Source: Buddleja alternifolia (lineage: Eukaryota; Streptophyta; Magnoliopsida; Lamiales; Scrophulariaceae). From it: 64,000 bases of DNA. The DNA is taken from contig CM033408.1 in the NCBI GenBank assembly GCA_019426215.1, forward strand, positions 11,163,077 through 11,227,076, written 5' to 3'. The notes below the pieces were generated by a model. The model did no database searches, had not been told where the DNA came from, and saw only the letters and a program-made list of their open reading frames with translations. The position numbers and the translations under genes are program-made. Below, piece by piece: positions 1 through 11,175 of the stretch (positions are counted from its first letter, which is position 1; each line of letters starts with the position of its first letter).

Positions 1-790
1 TCTTGTCCCACACACTTTGGCAATCGAGCCCAAGGAGATCACCACCGGCGCCGGCATTGAGCCTATTTCGGATGCGCGAACGGACTCCATCATGGAATCG
101 TAATACTTGCTCGCTCAATCTTAGGTTGTGATCCGGACATTTTCGGAGCATGTTTTTATATCTAGCCCATGCCTCGGCTAAGGACTCATGATTCCCCTGC
201 TTAAACTCCTTAATGTTGCTCCTTAGCTCATTGATTTTAGAGGGTGGAAAGAATTTGCTCAAAAAGGCATCAACCAATTGTCCCCATGTTGTGATGGATT
301 GGGGTGGTAGAGATTTGTACCACATGGTCGCCCTTTCCTTTAATGAGAAGTGGAAGACTCTTAGACGAATTGCATCGAGATCCCGTGGATGAAATTGGGT
401 AGTCATGAGAGTATTGTCTAAAGTCTCCAAATGCTCATGAGGTGATTCATGGGGCTCTCCATAGAAGGGTTCGCTTTGCACCATGCTAAAGATGTGTGAC
501 GGAATGTGATAATTTGGTGCAAAGAAATTTGGAAAGACTACGGGCCCCGGTATAGTGTGGACCCTTGGAGGTAGACTTTCTCGGACCGATGGAAGTCTTT
601 GAGGAGGTGCCGGTTGCATAGCTTGGAATAGATTTTGCAACCATTCCCTGTTTTCCGGGAGATTTATGTCGGGAAAATTCCCATTTGGATTTAGATTGTC
701 GGCCATTTCTCGAGCGCGTCTACTAGATCGAAGAACACGCTCTATCTCCGGCTCAAAATTGTATAGAGGCTCGTTAGAAGAGCGGGTCAT
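1..790 (-). CDS. Ty3-type gag (capsid) protein, N-terminal part
   Basis: On the minus strand an ATG at 788-790 opens a frame of 263 codons with no stop, continuing beyond the left edge. The translation begins MTRSSNEPLYNFEPEIERVL. It contains the Retrotrans_gag signature: a WYKSLPP motif near residue 140, a tryptophan-rich helix, FLSKFFPPSK, and the stretch ending in EAWARYKNMLRKCP. Gag forms the cytoplasmic virus-like particle that packages the element RNA. The start lies about 135 bases after the primer site, as expected. An intact frame over this length contrasts with the broken copia genes and suggests a younger insertion. The C-terminus and any zinc knuckle lie outside the window. Confidence 0.85.
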   Translation of the reverse strand, partial: MTRSSNEPLYNFEPEIERVLRSSRRAREMADNLNPNGNFPDINLPENREWLQNLFQAMQPAPPQRLPSVRESLPPRVHTIPGPVVFPNFFAPNYHIPSHIFSMVQSEPFYGEPHESPHEHLETLDNTLMTTQFHPRDLDAIRLRVFHFSLKERATMWYKSLPPQSITTWGQLVDAFLSKFFPPSKINELRSNIKEFKQGNHESLAEAWARYKNMLRKCPDHNLRLSEQVLRFHDGVRSRIRNRLNAGAGGDLLGLDCQSVWDK

Positions 791-926
791 GCACCACAAA
801 TTACACCTAACAATTAAACACAAAAAACAAAATTAGAATAATAAAATAAAAGAAAGGTTAGAAATAAACGAAGAACTAAGAATTAGGAAAATTTAAACGA
901 AAAATCAAAAACTAAAATGAACAAGT

Positions 927-944
927 CCCCGGCAACGGCGCCAA
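927..944 (-). other. primer-binding site, tRNA(Asp)-type
   Basis: The minus strand reads TGGCGCCGTTGCCGGGGA, six bases after the LTR end. This is the primer site typical of plant Athila/Tat-like elements, complementary to the 3' end of tRNA(Asp). Confidence 0.85.
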
Positions 945-950
945 AAACTT

Positions 951-2886
951 GACACGCTAAAAGCTAACGTGCTATAATAGCAAGTGCACTAGTCGTGTGT
1001 AGTAATAAAAGTGGACGAGAAGTCCGGATTGTCGAACCACAAGGACTTGAATTCTAGTTTACGATTTTATAACAACAAAGATCAATACAATAAAGGTAAA
1101 ATGAGTGTGAAACGCGTAAGATAAGAACAAGGTTGCACAAGTGATTTAAAACCAATTATAAAGGGAGACTAAGGCACATGCTAGGTTCAAATTGATCAAA
1201 TATACTTATAAAGGTTCTTGTTGAAGGATTACACTTATATTGTTATGGTGAGAGCTCCGAGAGTAGAGAATAACCGATGTCTCGCGTATAAACTCCTATG
1301 CTTAGATCGTGATTTCCCAAATATTCCTATCCGGAAATCTAACCACTAAACATGCATTAACGTACTAGAGTTCACTCGATTAGAATCAAACAACTTCACC
1401 CGGGAATCTTTACCTATGTCTAGGGCAATTCCTCATTAGTTGCGGGTCATGATGTGAATTTCTTGCACCCTAAGTTAATTTTCTCCCGAAATATCAACCT
1501 AGGCATAAGATTCTAACATATAGTGATCAAGTATATGCAAGATAAGTAAAAACACAAATTCACATCACATAACAATATAAGAATAACCTCAACAATCATC
1601 TATTATAAGTATATATCACAATTTGACCTTACATGGCCTTAGTCTTATGAAATTAGTTCATAATAGATAGTATGAAAAACAATAATGAGTAAATACACAT
1701 ATTCATAGACATGAATGAAAATGAAAAGGCTATAAAAACTCTCTCTAATTGAGTGATGATGGATCTTGAAGTTGAGCCTTCAATCCCCAAGCTCTTTTCC
1801 TTCCTCTAGTTTTCCCCTCCAAGAGTGATGAAGAATAGTGATGAATGGTGGAGAAATAAGATTAGGGGCTGCCCCCCTCTCCTCCAAGAATCTGAAATTG
1901 ATAGTGAATGATGAAGAGTATGGGTTCCCCCTCCTTTTATAGCCAAAATTCCACTAAAGTATGCATTAAGAATTCACATTAAAGTTCCCCAATGAGAATT
2001 CCACCTAAGGTGATGCTTAAAGTTTGGCTTTTAAGATTCCAACCAACTGAAAAATGCTGAAATTTCGGCCATTAAGAATTCCACCAAGCATAACCATGTG
2101 AAAACTTCAACAAAACACATGCATGCTGCCATTTTCTTGCTTTCCAGCGCAGTCTTAGTATTTTCCTCATAAACTTCTCCACAGATCTCCAAATTGGATG
2201 ATTCAAGTCCCCATGTGAAGCTAACAGATAGATCTACAACTTTTCAAGGACATTTTGTCCAATTCGGTCTCTAAGTATACCTAAATTACGTTTCAACATG
2301 GAGGTTGTTTCTGATTTGGCGCCCATAAAGTAAATCTACCAAGAAACACACTTATGACAACCCCTCAACACATGTGCTGAATTATGGCCAAAAGTGATTC
2401 TTACCCATCATATAAGGCTGGAATTTAGGCTGAAAAAGGAGTAACATTCGGACTATCCATGTCTAGGCATGACTAGGAGGGCGCTGGGGCGTATCCTGGC
2501 ACATGTACTTCTCTGTTTGGCGCAGCAATCGTATTTCGTTCACAATTATCTCTATAGACCTCCGATTTGGATGTTTCAAGTTCCCATTTGAAGCTAAGAC
2601 ATACATCTAAAACTTTGTAGAAGGAAACTTTGTCTAAGTCGGTCTCGAAATGTACAGAATTATCGCTCGAATGTGGTAGGAGATGTATAAACCGCCTCGG
2701 TGTTGAAAAACATGCTTGAACTTGTTTTGTACATCGTTTTTCTTCCCTTTTCTTCATGTATTCTCATTTATTACCTGTATTCACTTAACACACCTATTAA
2801 ATGCAAATGTGACATGATTTAAGCAATAAGTGAATCCAAATCATAAGAATTACGGTCTTAAAAACACGTAAAAACACCTCTTATCA
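951..2886 (-). repeat. 5' LTR of the Ty3 element
   Basis: On the minus strand it begins TGATAAGAGGTG and ends GTGTCA next to the primer site, giving TG...CA ends and 1936 bp. It has no matching LTR in the window. The short open frame at 2473-2757 is not coding. Confidence 0.75.
2155..2660. repeat. imperfect direct repeat inside the Ty3 LTR
   Basis: Segments at about 2155-2290 and 2527-2660 share the order of blocks around TTGGATG.TTCAAGT, TGAAGCTAA, GATCTA/CATCTA, AACTTT and TCGGTCTC. They are about 370 bases apart. This looks like an old internal duplication within the LTR. Confidence 0.6.
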
Positions 2887-3501
2887 ATCCACCACAACAT
2901 ACATCAAAGCATGTAAATAAAATTAAATATAGCCCAAAATAAATCCTATTTATTTTAATCGTCACTTATCATATATAAAATTCCAAATTTTTAATTTATG
3001 ATAAAATTAAATCCAATTTTATTATTAAAGTCAAATCCAATTTAATTTTTGGAAAAACAAAATCATTTTGTTAGGAAAAAGGGAGTTTGACAAATTTTGG
3101 GTCAAATTTGTCTATTGGGTCAAACGTAAAAATTATTAATAATTATACATATATAAATACATAAATATATATATATATAATTTTAATCGTTGGGCCGCTG
3201 GGCCTTGCCCAGCGCAGATTGATGCAGCCCCGATTGCCGTTGGGCGCCGTCACCCTTTCCCTTTTCCTTTTTTTTTTCTGTAAATATGCAGCAGCAGGTT
3301 CCAACGTGCAGTGGCTCTGTCGCTGTTTTGCGTCGCCAGAGGCGGCCCCGCCGGCGCAATCGGGGTGACAAAACGGGGCGATAAATTTTTCAAAATTTTA
3401 GTTTTGAATATCCAATACAAAGCCAATAAAATCCAATTTTAAAAATCTAATTTTTACCAACATAATCTCAAACGGGAAAAATCATTAATTGCGTTAAAGT
3501 C

Positions 3502-3514
3502 GGCTCTGATACCA
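3502..3514 (-). other. primer-binding site of Copia-3, copy A
   Basis: The plus strand reads GGCTCTGATACCA, so the minus strand gives TGGTATCAGAGCC. That is complementary to the 3' end of initiator tRNA(Met), the usual plant copia primer. Confidence 0.9.
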
Positions 3515-3515
3515 C

Positions 3516-5158
3516 TGTTAGGAATCCTTCAGGTAAAAACACAGCGGAATAAAAAAAAATGAATTCCTAATCTTGGATCACTTTAACGAATTAATGATTT
3601 TTGACAGTTTTCCAAAAACTTAAACGAAATAGATTACCTTATCAATTTCGTATATTTCTTCACATGACAGTAACTCCCCAAACTCCTATCTCAAAAGATC
3701 CACGCGAAACGAACCTTCAAAAGTTCTTCCAAAGCTTCCTCATTTAAGTGGTGGATGGCTAGGGCAAGCTATGAAGGAAGGAGAGTTGTTTTTCTCTTGT
3801 GTTATATAATTAGGTTAAAACCCTTAATTGACTTGTTAAGTGTTGGAGTTACCTTGTAACTTCTTTTACTTAATAAACAAGTCAGGGAGTCTGCCATTAC
3901 TCCTTATTGGACGCTCCCCTAGGGCTTCCATAGGACGTGGGTGGGCTTTGTTGGCCCATTCAATTTAGCCCACCTATTTAACATGTATTTAATTTAAATC
4001 CTATTTAAATTCTAATACATATTAAATAATTAATTAATAATTAATTAATTCCTAATTAATTAATATTCAATTAAATAATTTAATTCAATCTTACTAAATT
4101 AAATATTTAATTCATTCGTCCATTTAATCACATCTTTCCAAAAGATTAACACAAAAGAAACCCCATTCGTTTCTTATAGCGCGACTCTTTAGGTTAGTCT
4201 CAATTGGCAATGGGAGGAAATACCAAAGGATGAGAATGTCACCTAACCAGTACCGTGGACTCACATCGTAACCCAATTGAGTACGAAATGAACGAATCAT
4301 TTACGAACCTCTAGACCATAAATACCATATGAGTATAAGCCCTTCACTATGTATCCCGATCAAGTGAGAATCATGGTTTATGTCAAACTCACTGAACTTG
4401 ATTACTGTGCTTGTAATCATATCATGGTGAAATTACCAAACTACCCTTCATATCCCACATGAGTTAGTTTCATTGCTTTGGCCAAAGACTTATAATTTCA
4501 TATGCACATGATTGCATAGGATACTTTCTCATTTACTATCGAGACAGTTAATTCCATCTTGGCGATCACTGAAAAATTGCTACTTGACTCATTGAGATCA
4601 CACTTCGAGGTCAGCCCCACCAAAGGGTGAATTGGACCTAACTACTCTAGTAACAGATTCAACAACACAAGCACATTGCTCATGAACCCTCAGGTCTAAG
4701 GCCCACGCATACTAATATGGTTAGTAATCCAATCATTGACAGTCACCGAGTAAATACCCATGTGATCGGATTACTGAGAGTCATGTTCGAATATATCAAT
4801 TCCATTGATATATCTATGACACGTGTCTCACTATCCTATAGTGTTCGACTGGCACTCCTTGTCAGAACATGTGTCATACAAGTCAAATCTTAATGCCCAA
4901 TTCAGATTCATTGACTTGTGAACCCCCTATTTGAGTGATCAGGAATAAGAATCTCCTCGTGCCACATCTTTATTCCATAAAGGGCGAAAAGTCAACCTCG
5001 ATACATAAGGATTGTTTGTTCAATACTTATTTGATGCGACAAAGTTTTACATGAATTGAATAATAATTGCCTTTTATTAATTATTAGTTTGTACAACATA
5101 ATTGAATGCCCTATACAATCTATTTGTCCTCATTGGCATCTAGAGCATATACCTAACA
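3516..5158 (-). repeat. Copia-3 5' LTR, copy A
   Basis: 1643 bp with TGTTAGG...CCTAACA ends. It is nearly identical to 41262-42890 and clearly more diverged from the 3' LTR at 32328-33950. It carries the GCGCGACTCTTTAGGTT block (about 4180) shared with the other copia LTRs here. A TATA-like TTATATAAC lies on the minus strand near 3805. Confidence 0.85.
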
Positions 5159-6639
5159 CACGATCCAAAAATGCACACCGCTTTTTAAGTGGAAACAAGA
5201 CCGCGGTCTAGACCGGGGTTCACTTTTTTGGATTCCTAGACTTGGAGAGAGACCTTTCACCTACCTAAAGGACTTTTATCGCTCTCCAAGACCCAAGGAA
5301 GACATCCAAAGTCCCAAGGAAGCTTGAAGAGTCAATTATCATCATCAATGCTTTCACTTCTCGTAATAGGGAGTTCTTCAATTCCCCCTTTTAAAATAGT
5401 TCTTAGCTTTATCATTTAGCGATTTTGAATTTCTCTTTGTTTCAATTATGAACTAAGTGATAGTGTTAGGTGCCCGGTGAGCTATTTGTTTTGGGCTCTG
5501 CCGTCTTAAATGTAAAACACTATGACAATTTTATTTTAAATATATTGAATCTTTTTATTTGGCATGCTTCGTTATTGTTATCACTTGTGTTAGTATAGGT
5601 AAATATCCCATGGATTACATATGGTTGGGGGAGCGGTCGGGATACCTATGGAATGCTCTCAAAGCCTGTAATCCTAAATAATATTCCAAGTCATGTAGGG
5701 TGTGAGATGTGGGATAACACAGACCTCGCCAAGACTTGTTCATGCATGTAACTCTCCCAAGAGGTCAATGTGTTCCATTGTCGATGGCAAGTATGGCAAT
5801 ACATGTAGGAAGAATCATACTTTGGGTGAGTATGGAATTGCATGGCCCCGCTAAGGATTTCTAGTTTGTACTGCCGAACATGGAGTCCTTGGGTTTCGTA
5901 GTGTGATCTTAGTCGTTAGACCTGAGATGTCATTGGAAAGGGTATTACCCACTATACTTTGATATGCACGTTCACTCCAGGAGATTCATATGGCGAGTAT
6001 GTTCTGTATAGTTTGGTAATACAGTGAAACAAGTGGCAGCACGAGTACCCAATATTTTCTATGATGTTGCAAGAATCTAAATGATCGATGAAACCCTTTG
6101 ATCAAAGCATTTGTCTTCTAAGAGGGATTGGTGGTCCCGGCTTGGAAGACTGGATCAGTAGATATCACAACACAGTCATAGTTTCTAAGGTTATTAGGAT
6201 TCGACCGTCGCCATACCCTAGACCATGGAAAGAAAACTGATGAAGGGATTCTACTTACATGACGATCGTAATTCGGATAGGTTTGCTTTTCATCGTTGAC
6301 ATCTACGAAGTCGTGGCGACGTTGATAGACATCGAACCACGACCAATAGGTGCCTTGAGTTAATTTAGTGAAGTTAATCCAAGGTCTAGTTAGTTATTGA
6401 GAATAATTAATCTAGCCTATGGAAGGACTTATTGCTATCTTGTCAATGAGCCTGAGGGGTCACACATAACTTAATGTAGTACCTATTGGCTAGTTAATTC
6501 TTTGTGAATTAATGAAAGGATTAATTAAATGAATTTAATTAACCAAGAAAAAAGAATTTAATATATGGTATTAATTAATGGTCCTAATTTTATATTGAAA
6601 TATTAAATTGGGAAGGAATAATTAATTAATAAAAGAAAG

Positions 6640-6737
6640 AAAAATAAAATATATATATATACACACACACATATATGTGAGCGTGTGCATGTTTATGTAT
6701 GTGTGGAATTTTGGTGGAAAGATTTGTCTTGCTCACC

Positions 6738-6780
<43 letters not shown>

Positions 6781-6945
6781 TCTTATAAATATAGTTGGTA
6801 AGATCTTTAAGTTGGTTAAGTTAACTAATTAAAAGAAAAAATCTTATAAGATATATATATATATATATATTAATATCTTATAAATATATTTGCTAAGATC
6901 TTTAAGTTTGTTAAGTTAACTAATTAAAAAAAAAGATCTTATAAG

Positions 6946-6978
<33 letters not shown>

Positions 6979-7274
6979 GATATTGGATACATATGGGAAT
7001 ATCTAATTAGTTGGAAAGGAGTCCAACTAATTGAGGAAAGAGAATAAAAGAAATATATATATATATATTTCTTTTATTCTCTTTCCTCAATTAGTTGGAC
7101 TCCTATATATATTTCTTTTATTCTCTTTCCTCAATTAGTTGGACTCCTATATATATTTCTTTTATTCTCTTTCCTCAATTAGTTGGACTCCTATATATAT
7201 TTCTTTTATTCTCTTTCCTCAATTAGTTGGACTCCTTTCCAACTAATTAGATATTCCCATATGTATCCAATATC

Positions 7275-7309
<35 letters not shown>

Positions 7310-7610
7310 TACACATGCATGCCCCTAGTTGTCAGGGAAGGAGGCTTGCATGTGTGTGTATTTCCATTTTTGTGGACTCTCTCTCTCTCTAATATATATA
7401 TATATTCTATTTTTATTTTCTTTTATTCTCTTTCCTGAATTAGTTGGACTCCTTTCGAACTAATTAGATATTCTCATATGTATCCAATATCCTTATATGT
7501 ATATATATATTACACATGCAGGCCCCTAGTTGTCAGGGAAGGAGGCTTGCATGTGTGTGTATTTCCATTTTTGTGGACTCTCTCTCTCTCTATATATATA
7601 TATATATGTA
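6640..7610. repeat. TA tracts and interlocking inverted repeats, copy A
   Basis: Long TA runs alternate with arms such as 6973-7057 and its reverse complement at 7213-7285. Two direct copies of a module begin ACACATGCA and end in CTCTCTCTC (about 7311-7390 and 7512-7592). In copy B the first module is inverted. The region can form long hairpins. Confidence 0.75.
7058..7236. repeat. 44-bp tandem repeat, four units
   Basis: Units of exactly 44 bases recur, with the word CTTTCCTC at 7081, 7125, 7169 and 7213. Each unit is a TA run followed by CTTTTATTCTCTTTCC and AATTAGTTGGACTCCT. Copy B has no such array at the matching place. Confidence 0.9.
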
Positions 7611-7835
7611 TGTATATTCCTCCCATTTTAAAATAATGAAGGTTCAATTGAAAAATCGTACAAGTCCTTTTCTATTATTCTCTCATCTTTTTCTTTCACA
7701 AGAATTCTTCCAACTTATGTGTTGAGTACGAAGAACACTAAATAAATTCCTAACCCTTTTTCTTCAAAATTCGAAATTCTCTTGGCTAGCACTGTTGGAA
7801 ATAATCGAGGGTACGAGCTAGGGTGTGGATAAACT

Positions 7836-9036
7836 TGTTGGGAAAAATTGCATAAAATCAAAAACGCAGTGGAAGAATAAGAGTTAAATCACAGTGGCTC
7901 ATCTCTATTTCTTGTATTTAAATTGGGTTTTACGAAATTAATTACCGTTCTCGCGTATGTTGAAATCTGAACTAGCTTTGCAATCCTTTCTTGAACAGCA
8001 AATCCGTCGCTGTCTCTAAATTGCCACGCCGGAGTCAAAAATGAAAACCTCCTTCTTCTTCACCTTGATGGACGGCTAGAGTGAGAGAGAAAGGGAGGAG
8101 AGTTTGACTTGGAGAGAGAGTTTCTAAGTTAATTTTCTTAACCTAGTTATTTTTCACTAAGTAATATATATATATATATATATGCTACTATATGAAACAA
8201 TAACCTAGGCACCAATAACCCCATATGGATGCCCACTTGAGGGCTTTGGTCCAACTTTGGTTATTTAATTATTAAATAATTAATATTTATCCAATAAATA
8301 AATAAATTAAATAATCAATTAAATTCATGTTAATATTATAATTAAATTCCCATGAGGAATTAATTAATTCATTAACGTAATTAATTAATAAAATCATCTA
8401 AGGATTAATTAATTAATCTCGATATCCAATACCGAAAGTTCTCTCAAGTCTTTTTCCCATGATTTTCTTTTTGCACTTCCTTTAAACGCGACTCTTTAGG
8501 TTCGTCTCAAGAGGCAATTGGGAGGAAACCAAAAGGATGTGAGTAACACCTAGCCAATCATGTGGCTCACATCGTATCCCAATTGAGAATGAATGAATAG
8601 GATCATTCCAAACCATATACGCTGTGAATACCGTACGTGTATAAACCTTTTATTCTTATATCCCAGTCAAGTGAGAGTCATGTTTTTAGTCAAACTCACA
8701 TGACTTGACCATATGCTTAGCTCATAATGAGTCGAGGTCACTTTATGCTTTGGCCAAAGACTTTTAACCTCACTCATTCATAATTGCATAGGATATTTAG
8801 CTCATTCACTTATGAGAGAATAAATCCCATTTTTGCTAATCAGTTAACAACGCTACTTGCCCATCAAGTCGCACTTCGAGGTCGATCCCACCAAAGGATG
8901 AATTGGATCTAACTACTCTAATGACAGACTTGATGTCACAAGTACATATCTTCAACTCGATTCCTTAGGTCTAAGGTTCACACGTACCTATCATAACTTA
9001 TCAGTTTCATCGTTGATTGTCAGTGAGTGAATACAC
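7836..9036 (-). repeat. Copia-2 3' LTR, first part, copy A
   Basis: It starts TGTTGGGAAAAATTG, matching the truncated 5' LTR at 31011. It continues at 18666 after the Copia-1 insertion. A TA run at about 8164-8183 occupies the TATA position on the minus strand. The shared CGCGACTCTTTAGGTTCGTC block is near 8487. Confidence 0.85.
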
Positions 9037-10806
9037 TGTTAGGATTATGCCCTCAGATGCCACAGAGGATAGAATGTATAGGGCATATATCTTGTATTGA
9101 ACTTAAACTCTTTTTAAATAAAAGGCATTATTGAGTTTTCAATTAATTCTTATCTGCATCTATAAGTTGTGTATAACGTTTTCTCCATGTTTTCAGTGCG
9201 ATCCCTCTACTTCCTATGGGATAGGAAGATTGACACTAGAGAGATCGATCTTGATTACTAAAATAAGTTCGCAAGTAATATGAAGACTTTAATGGACAAA
9301 TAAAGACTTCGAATACTTGTACAATCTTAGCTCCAACATGGGAGTGCCTGTCTGGTATCATGTAATGATAGGAGATTAAGATTCTAGACACGTCAGTGGA
9401 ACTGATATGTTCGAACACGACTCGCATCGGTTCTGTCACATGGGTTTTCACTTTGTGACTATCAATGAAGGAACTGATTATGCGTAATAGGTATATGTGA
9501 ACCTTTGACCAGAAGTATCAGGCTGAAGATGCACTTGTGATGTCAAGTCTTTCACTAAACTAGTTAGACCCAATTCACCCTTTGGTCGGGTCAATCTCGA
9601 AATGCGGATTTGATGGGCAAGTGGTAATCTTGGCAGATATCTAATATGGGATTTGTTCTCTCATAAGTGAATGAGTATGTACCCTATGTATTTATAGATA
9701 AATAGAGATCAAAGTGTTGGCCAAAGCAAACAAGACGATTGTGCTTGGCACTAAATCGATCTCAATGATCTCATATTTATTATGATTTATACACATGGTC
9801 AAGTCCAGTGAGTTTGACATAACCATGACTCTCACTTAACTGGGGATTGTGAACAAAGGGTTTATACATATACGGTATTTACGATTGGAAGGTTTCAGAA
9901 TGATCCTATCATTCGTTTGCGTTTGGGTTACGAAGTGGGCCACGTGACTGGCTAGGTGTTACCCACTTCCTTTGGTTTCCTCTCATTGCCAAACAAAACG
10001 AACCTAAGGAGTCGCGCTAAAGGATTGACAAAGAAAAATGAAGAAAAAGGAATTTCTATTATTTCTTCTGGGAGTTTTAATTTATTGGATAAATTAAATA
10101 ATTAATTATTCATTAGATGAAATAATTAATTATAATGATAAGATTAATTATTAATTAATTTTCTTGTGAAATATATTAATCAATTAATTTATCTAATTAA
10201 TTTGGTTATTTAATTAATTAATTAATTTATTGGATACAATAAATTACTAATTGAAATAAGAAACTAATTAAACAAAACAAATCCCGGGGCTAAATAAGGA
10301 GTCCAATTGGACGCCTACTAGGCCTCAATGTGGGGTCTTTGAGAGGCCACATATTAGGGCTCTTTTGTTTTGACTTGTTCAATAAGTCATGAGGTATATA
10401 AGGACTCTTTGACTTAGAACAAGAAAATAAGAATACATAACTCTCAAAAGAAAGAAAAATATTCCTCCCCTCCTCTATACCTAGCCGTCAACCATAGAGA
10501 AAGAAGAAAGGGGATTTTTCGTTTGTTGATCTGTGCGTGACGATTTAGAGACGACATATTTTCATTGTTCGGATCAAGTTCAAGTTTGAAGAATCAAACC
10601 AAAGGATTGAAGATTTGGAAGCTTCAATACTTTGAGCTTGGAGAAGAAGAAGTTTTTCTCCATCATCATATTCATATTAACGAGTAAGTTTTATTCGTTA
10701 TACGCTTTTAGATTCAATTATGCGAATTAGAGTACCAGTTGGGTTTTCGTCTTAATTTTTGAAATCCCTTCCACTGCATTTATCCTTTTTCGAATGAAAC
10801 CCAATA
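9037..10806 (+). repeat. Copia-1 5' LTR, copy A
   Basis: It begins TGTTAGGATTATGCCC and ends CCCAATA, where the matching 3' LTR ends CCCAACA, so the terminal CA has mutated. The TATA box is at 10395-10401. The block shared with the other LTRs appears in the opposite sense (AACCTAAGGAGTCGCGC) near 10000. Confidence 0.9.
10395..10401 (+). promoter_or_regulatory. TATA box of the Copia-1 5' LTR
   Basis: TATATAA followed by GGACTC, about 410 bases before the LTR end. The same box is at 18254-18260, 47949-47955 and 55838-55844 in the other three LTR copies. Transcription would start some 30 bases downstream. Confidence 0.6.
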
Positions 10807-10807
10807 G

Positions 10808-10820
10808 TGGTATCAGAGCC
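10808..10820 (+). other. primer-binding site of Copia-1, copy A
   Basis: TGGTATCAGAGCC one base after the LTR, complementary to initiator tRNA(Met). Confidence 0.92.
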
Positions 10821-11011
10821 AGGTTCTCTGATTTGCATATTTGATCTTGTTTACGTCATTTAAGAACTGCATGTTATGTGTTTTTGAAGCATGTTTGTAT
10901 GTTTTTCTTAAATCTGCGTTTTATGGTTTTTCGCCTAGTTTTTTGATTTTTAATTATTGTAAATCTAGGGATATTTGATGATATTGAAAATTGAAAAATA
11001 CCGAGGAAAAA

Positions 11012-11175
11012 CGGGGCTCGAAAGCCCCGAGAAAAATGCGCGCAGCAGCGCTCGCGCACTGTTCGCGCGCTGTTTAGCGCAGCCAGTCCGTTCGGCCCGG
11101 CCCTGTCCTGCCCAGTCACGGCCCGTCGAGTCGTGACCGTGGCCCGACGGGTCGTGGGTTTGGAAACCCAATTCG
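11012..11175 (+). promoter_or_regulatory. GC-rich hairpin patch in the Copia-1 leader, copy A
   Basis: A strongly GC-rich island in AT-rich surroundings, about 200 bases after the primer site. A perfect stem-loop CGGGGCT-CGAA-AGCCCCG is at 11012-11029. GTCACG and CGTGAC flank another, and CCCGTCG pairs with CGACGGG. Comparable patches occur at matching places in Copia-2 and Copia-3. The short minus-strand frames through it lack features of real genes. Confidence 0.6.

Larger units (their letters stand above)
1..2886 (-). mobile_element. Ty3-type LTR retrotransposon, 5' part
   Basis: Read on the minus strand this is a 5' LTR (951-2886), a primer-binding site (927-944), a short leader and an open gag gene running off the left edge. 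The order and primer site fit the Athila/Tat side of plant Ty3 elements. It sits directly against base 2887, where copy A of the large duplication starts. Copy B continues across the equivalent site (40448/40449) without an element, so this insertion is private to the left copy. The far LTR is outside the window, so the target duplication (perhaps ATCCA at 2887-2891) cannot be confirmed. Confidence 0.85.
2887..5158 (-). mobile_element. Copia-3, copy A: leader fragment and 5' LTR
   Basis: This matches 40449-42890 of copy B. It has part of the untranslated leader (2887-3501), the primer site (3502-3514) and the 5' LTR (3516-5158), all reading on the minus strand. The rest of this element copy would lie left of the inserted Ty3 element. 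The GC-rich part of the leader is at about 3183-3380. The short frames there are not genes. Confidence 0.8.
5159..7835. other. AT-rich spacer without genes, copy A
   Basis: This lies between the Copia-3 5' LTR and the Copia-2 3' LTR. The first 200 bases contain GACCGCGGTCTAGACCGGGG, which resembles text at the other Copia-3 junction near 32320, so part may belong to the old Ty3 host of Copia-3. No frame of useful length is present. From about 6640 it becomes a mix of TA tracts, inverted repeats and one tandem array. The element family of 5400-6640 is not recognised. Confidence 0.5.

Noticed and set aside
3183..3371. GC-rich open frame on the minus strand, also at 40863-41172
   Set aside because: It lies in the untranslated leader of Copia-3 next to the primer site, has no recognisable domain, and differs by a 12-base indel and run-length changes between copies.
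7058..7236. Regular 44-bp repeats as a CRISPR-like array
   Set aside because: The units are contiguous with no unique spacers, in a plant genome, inside a TA-rich hairpin region.
7183..7725. Short frames with tyrosine-isoleucine runs
   Set aside because: They are translations of TA microsatellites, are not conserved in copy B at the same place, and lack any domain.
9236..9451. 71-residue minus-strand frame repeated at 17096, 46790 and 54679
   Set aside because: It lies antisense inside the Copia-1 LTR. It recurs only because the LTR occurs four times.
10808..10820. Possible tRNA gene at the TGGTATCAGAGCC sites
   Set aside because: Only the complement of a tRNA 3' end is present, at the LTR border, as expected for a primer-binding site.
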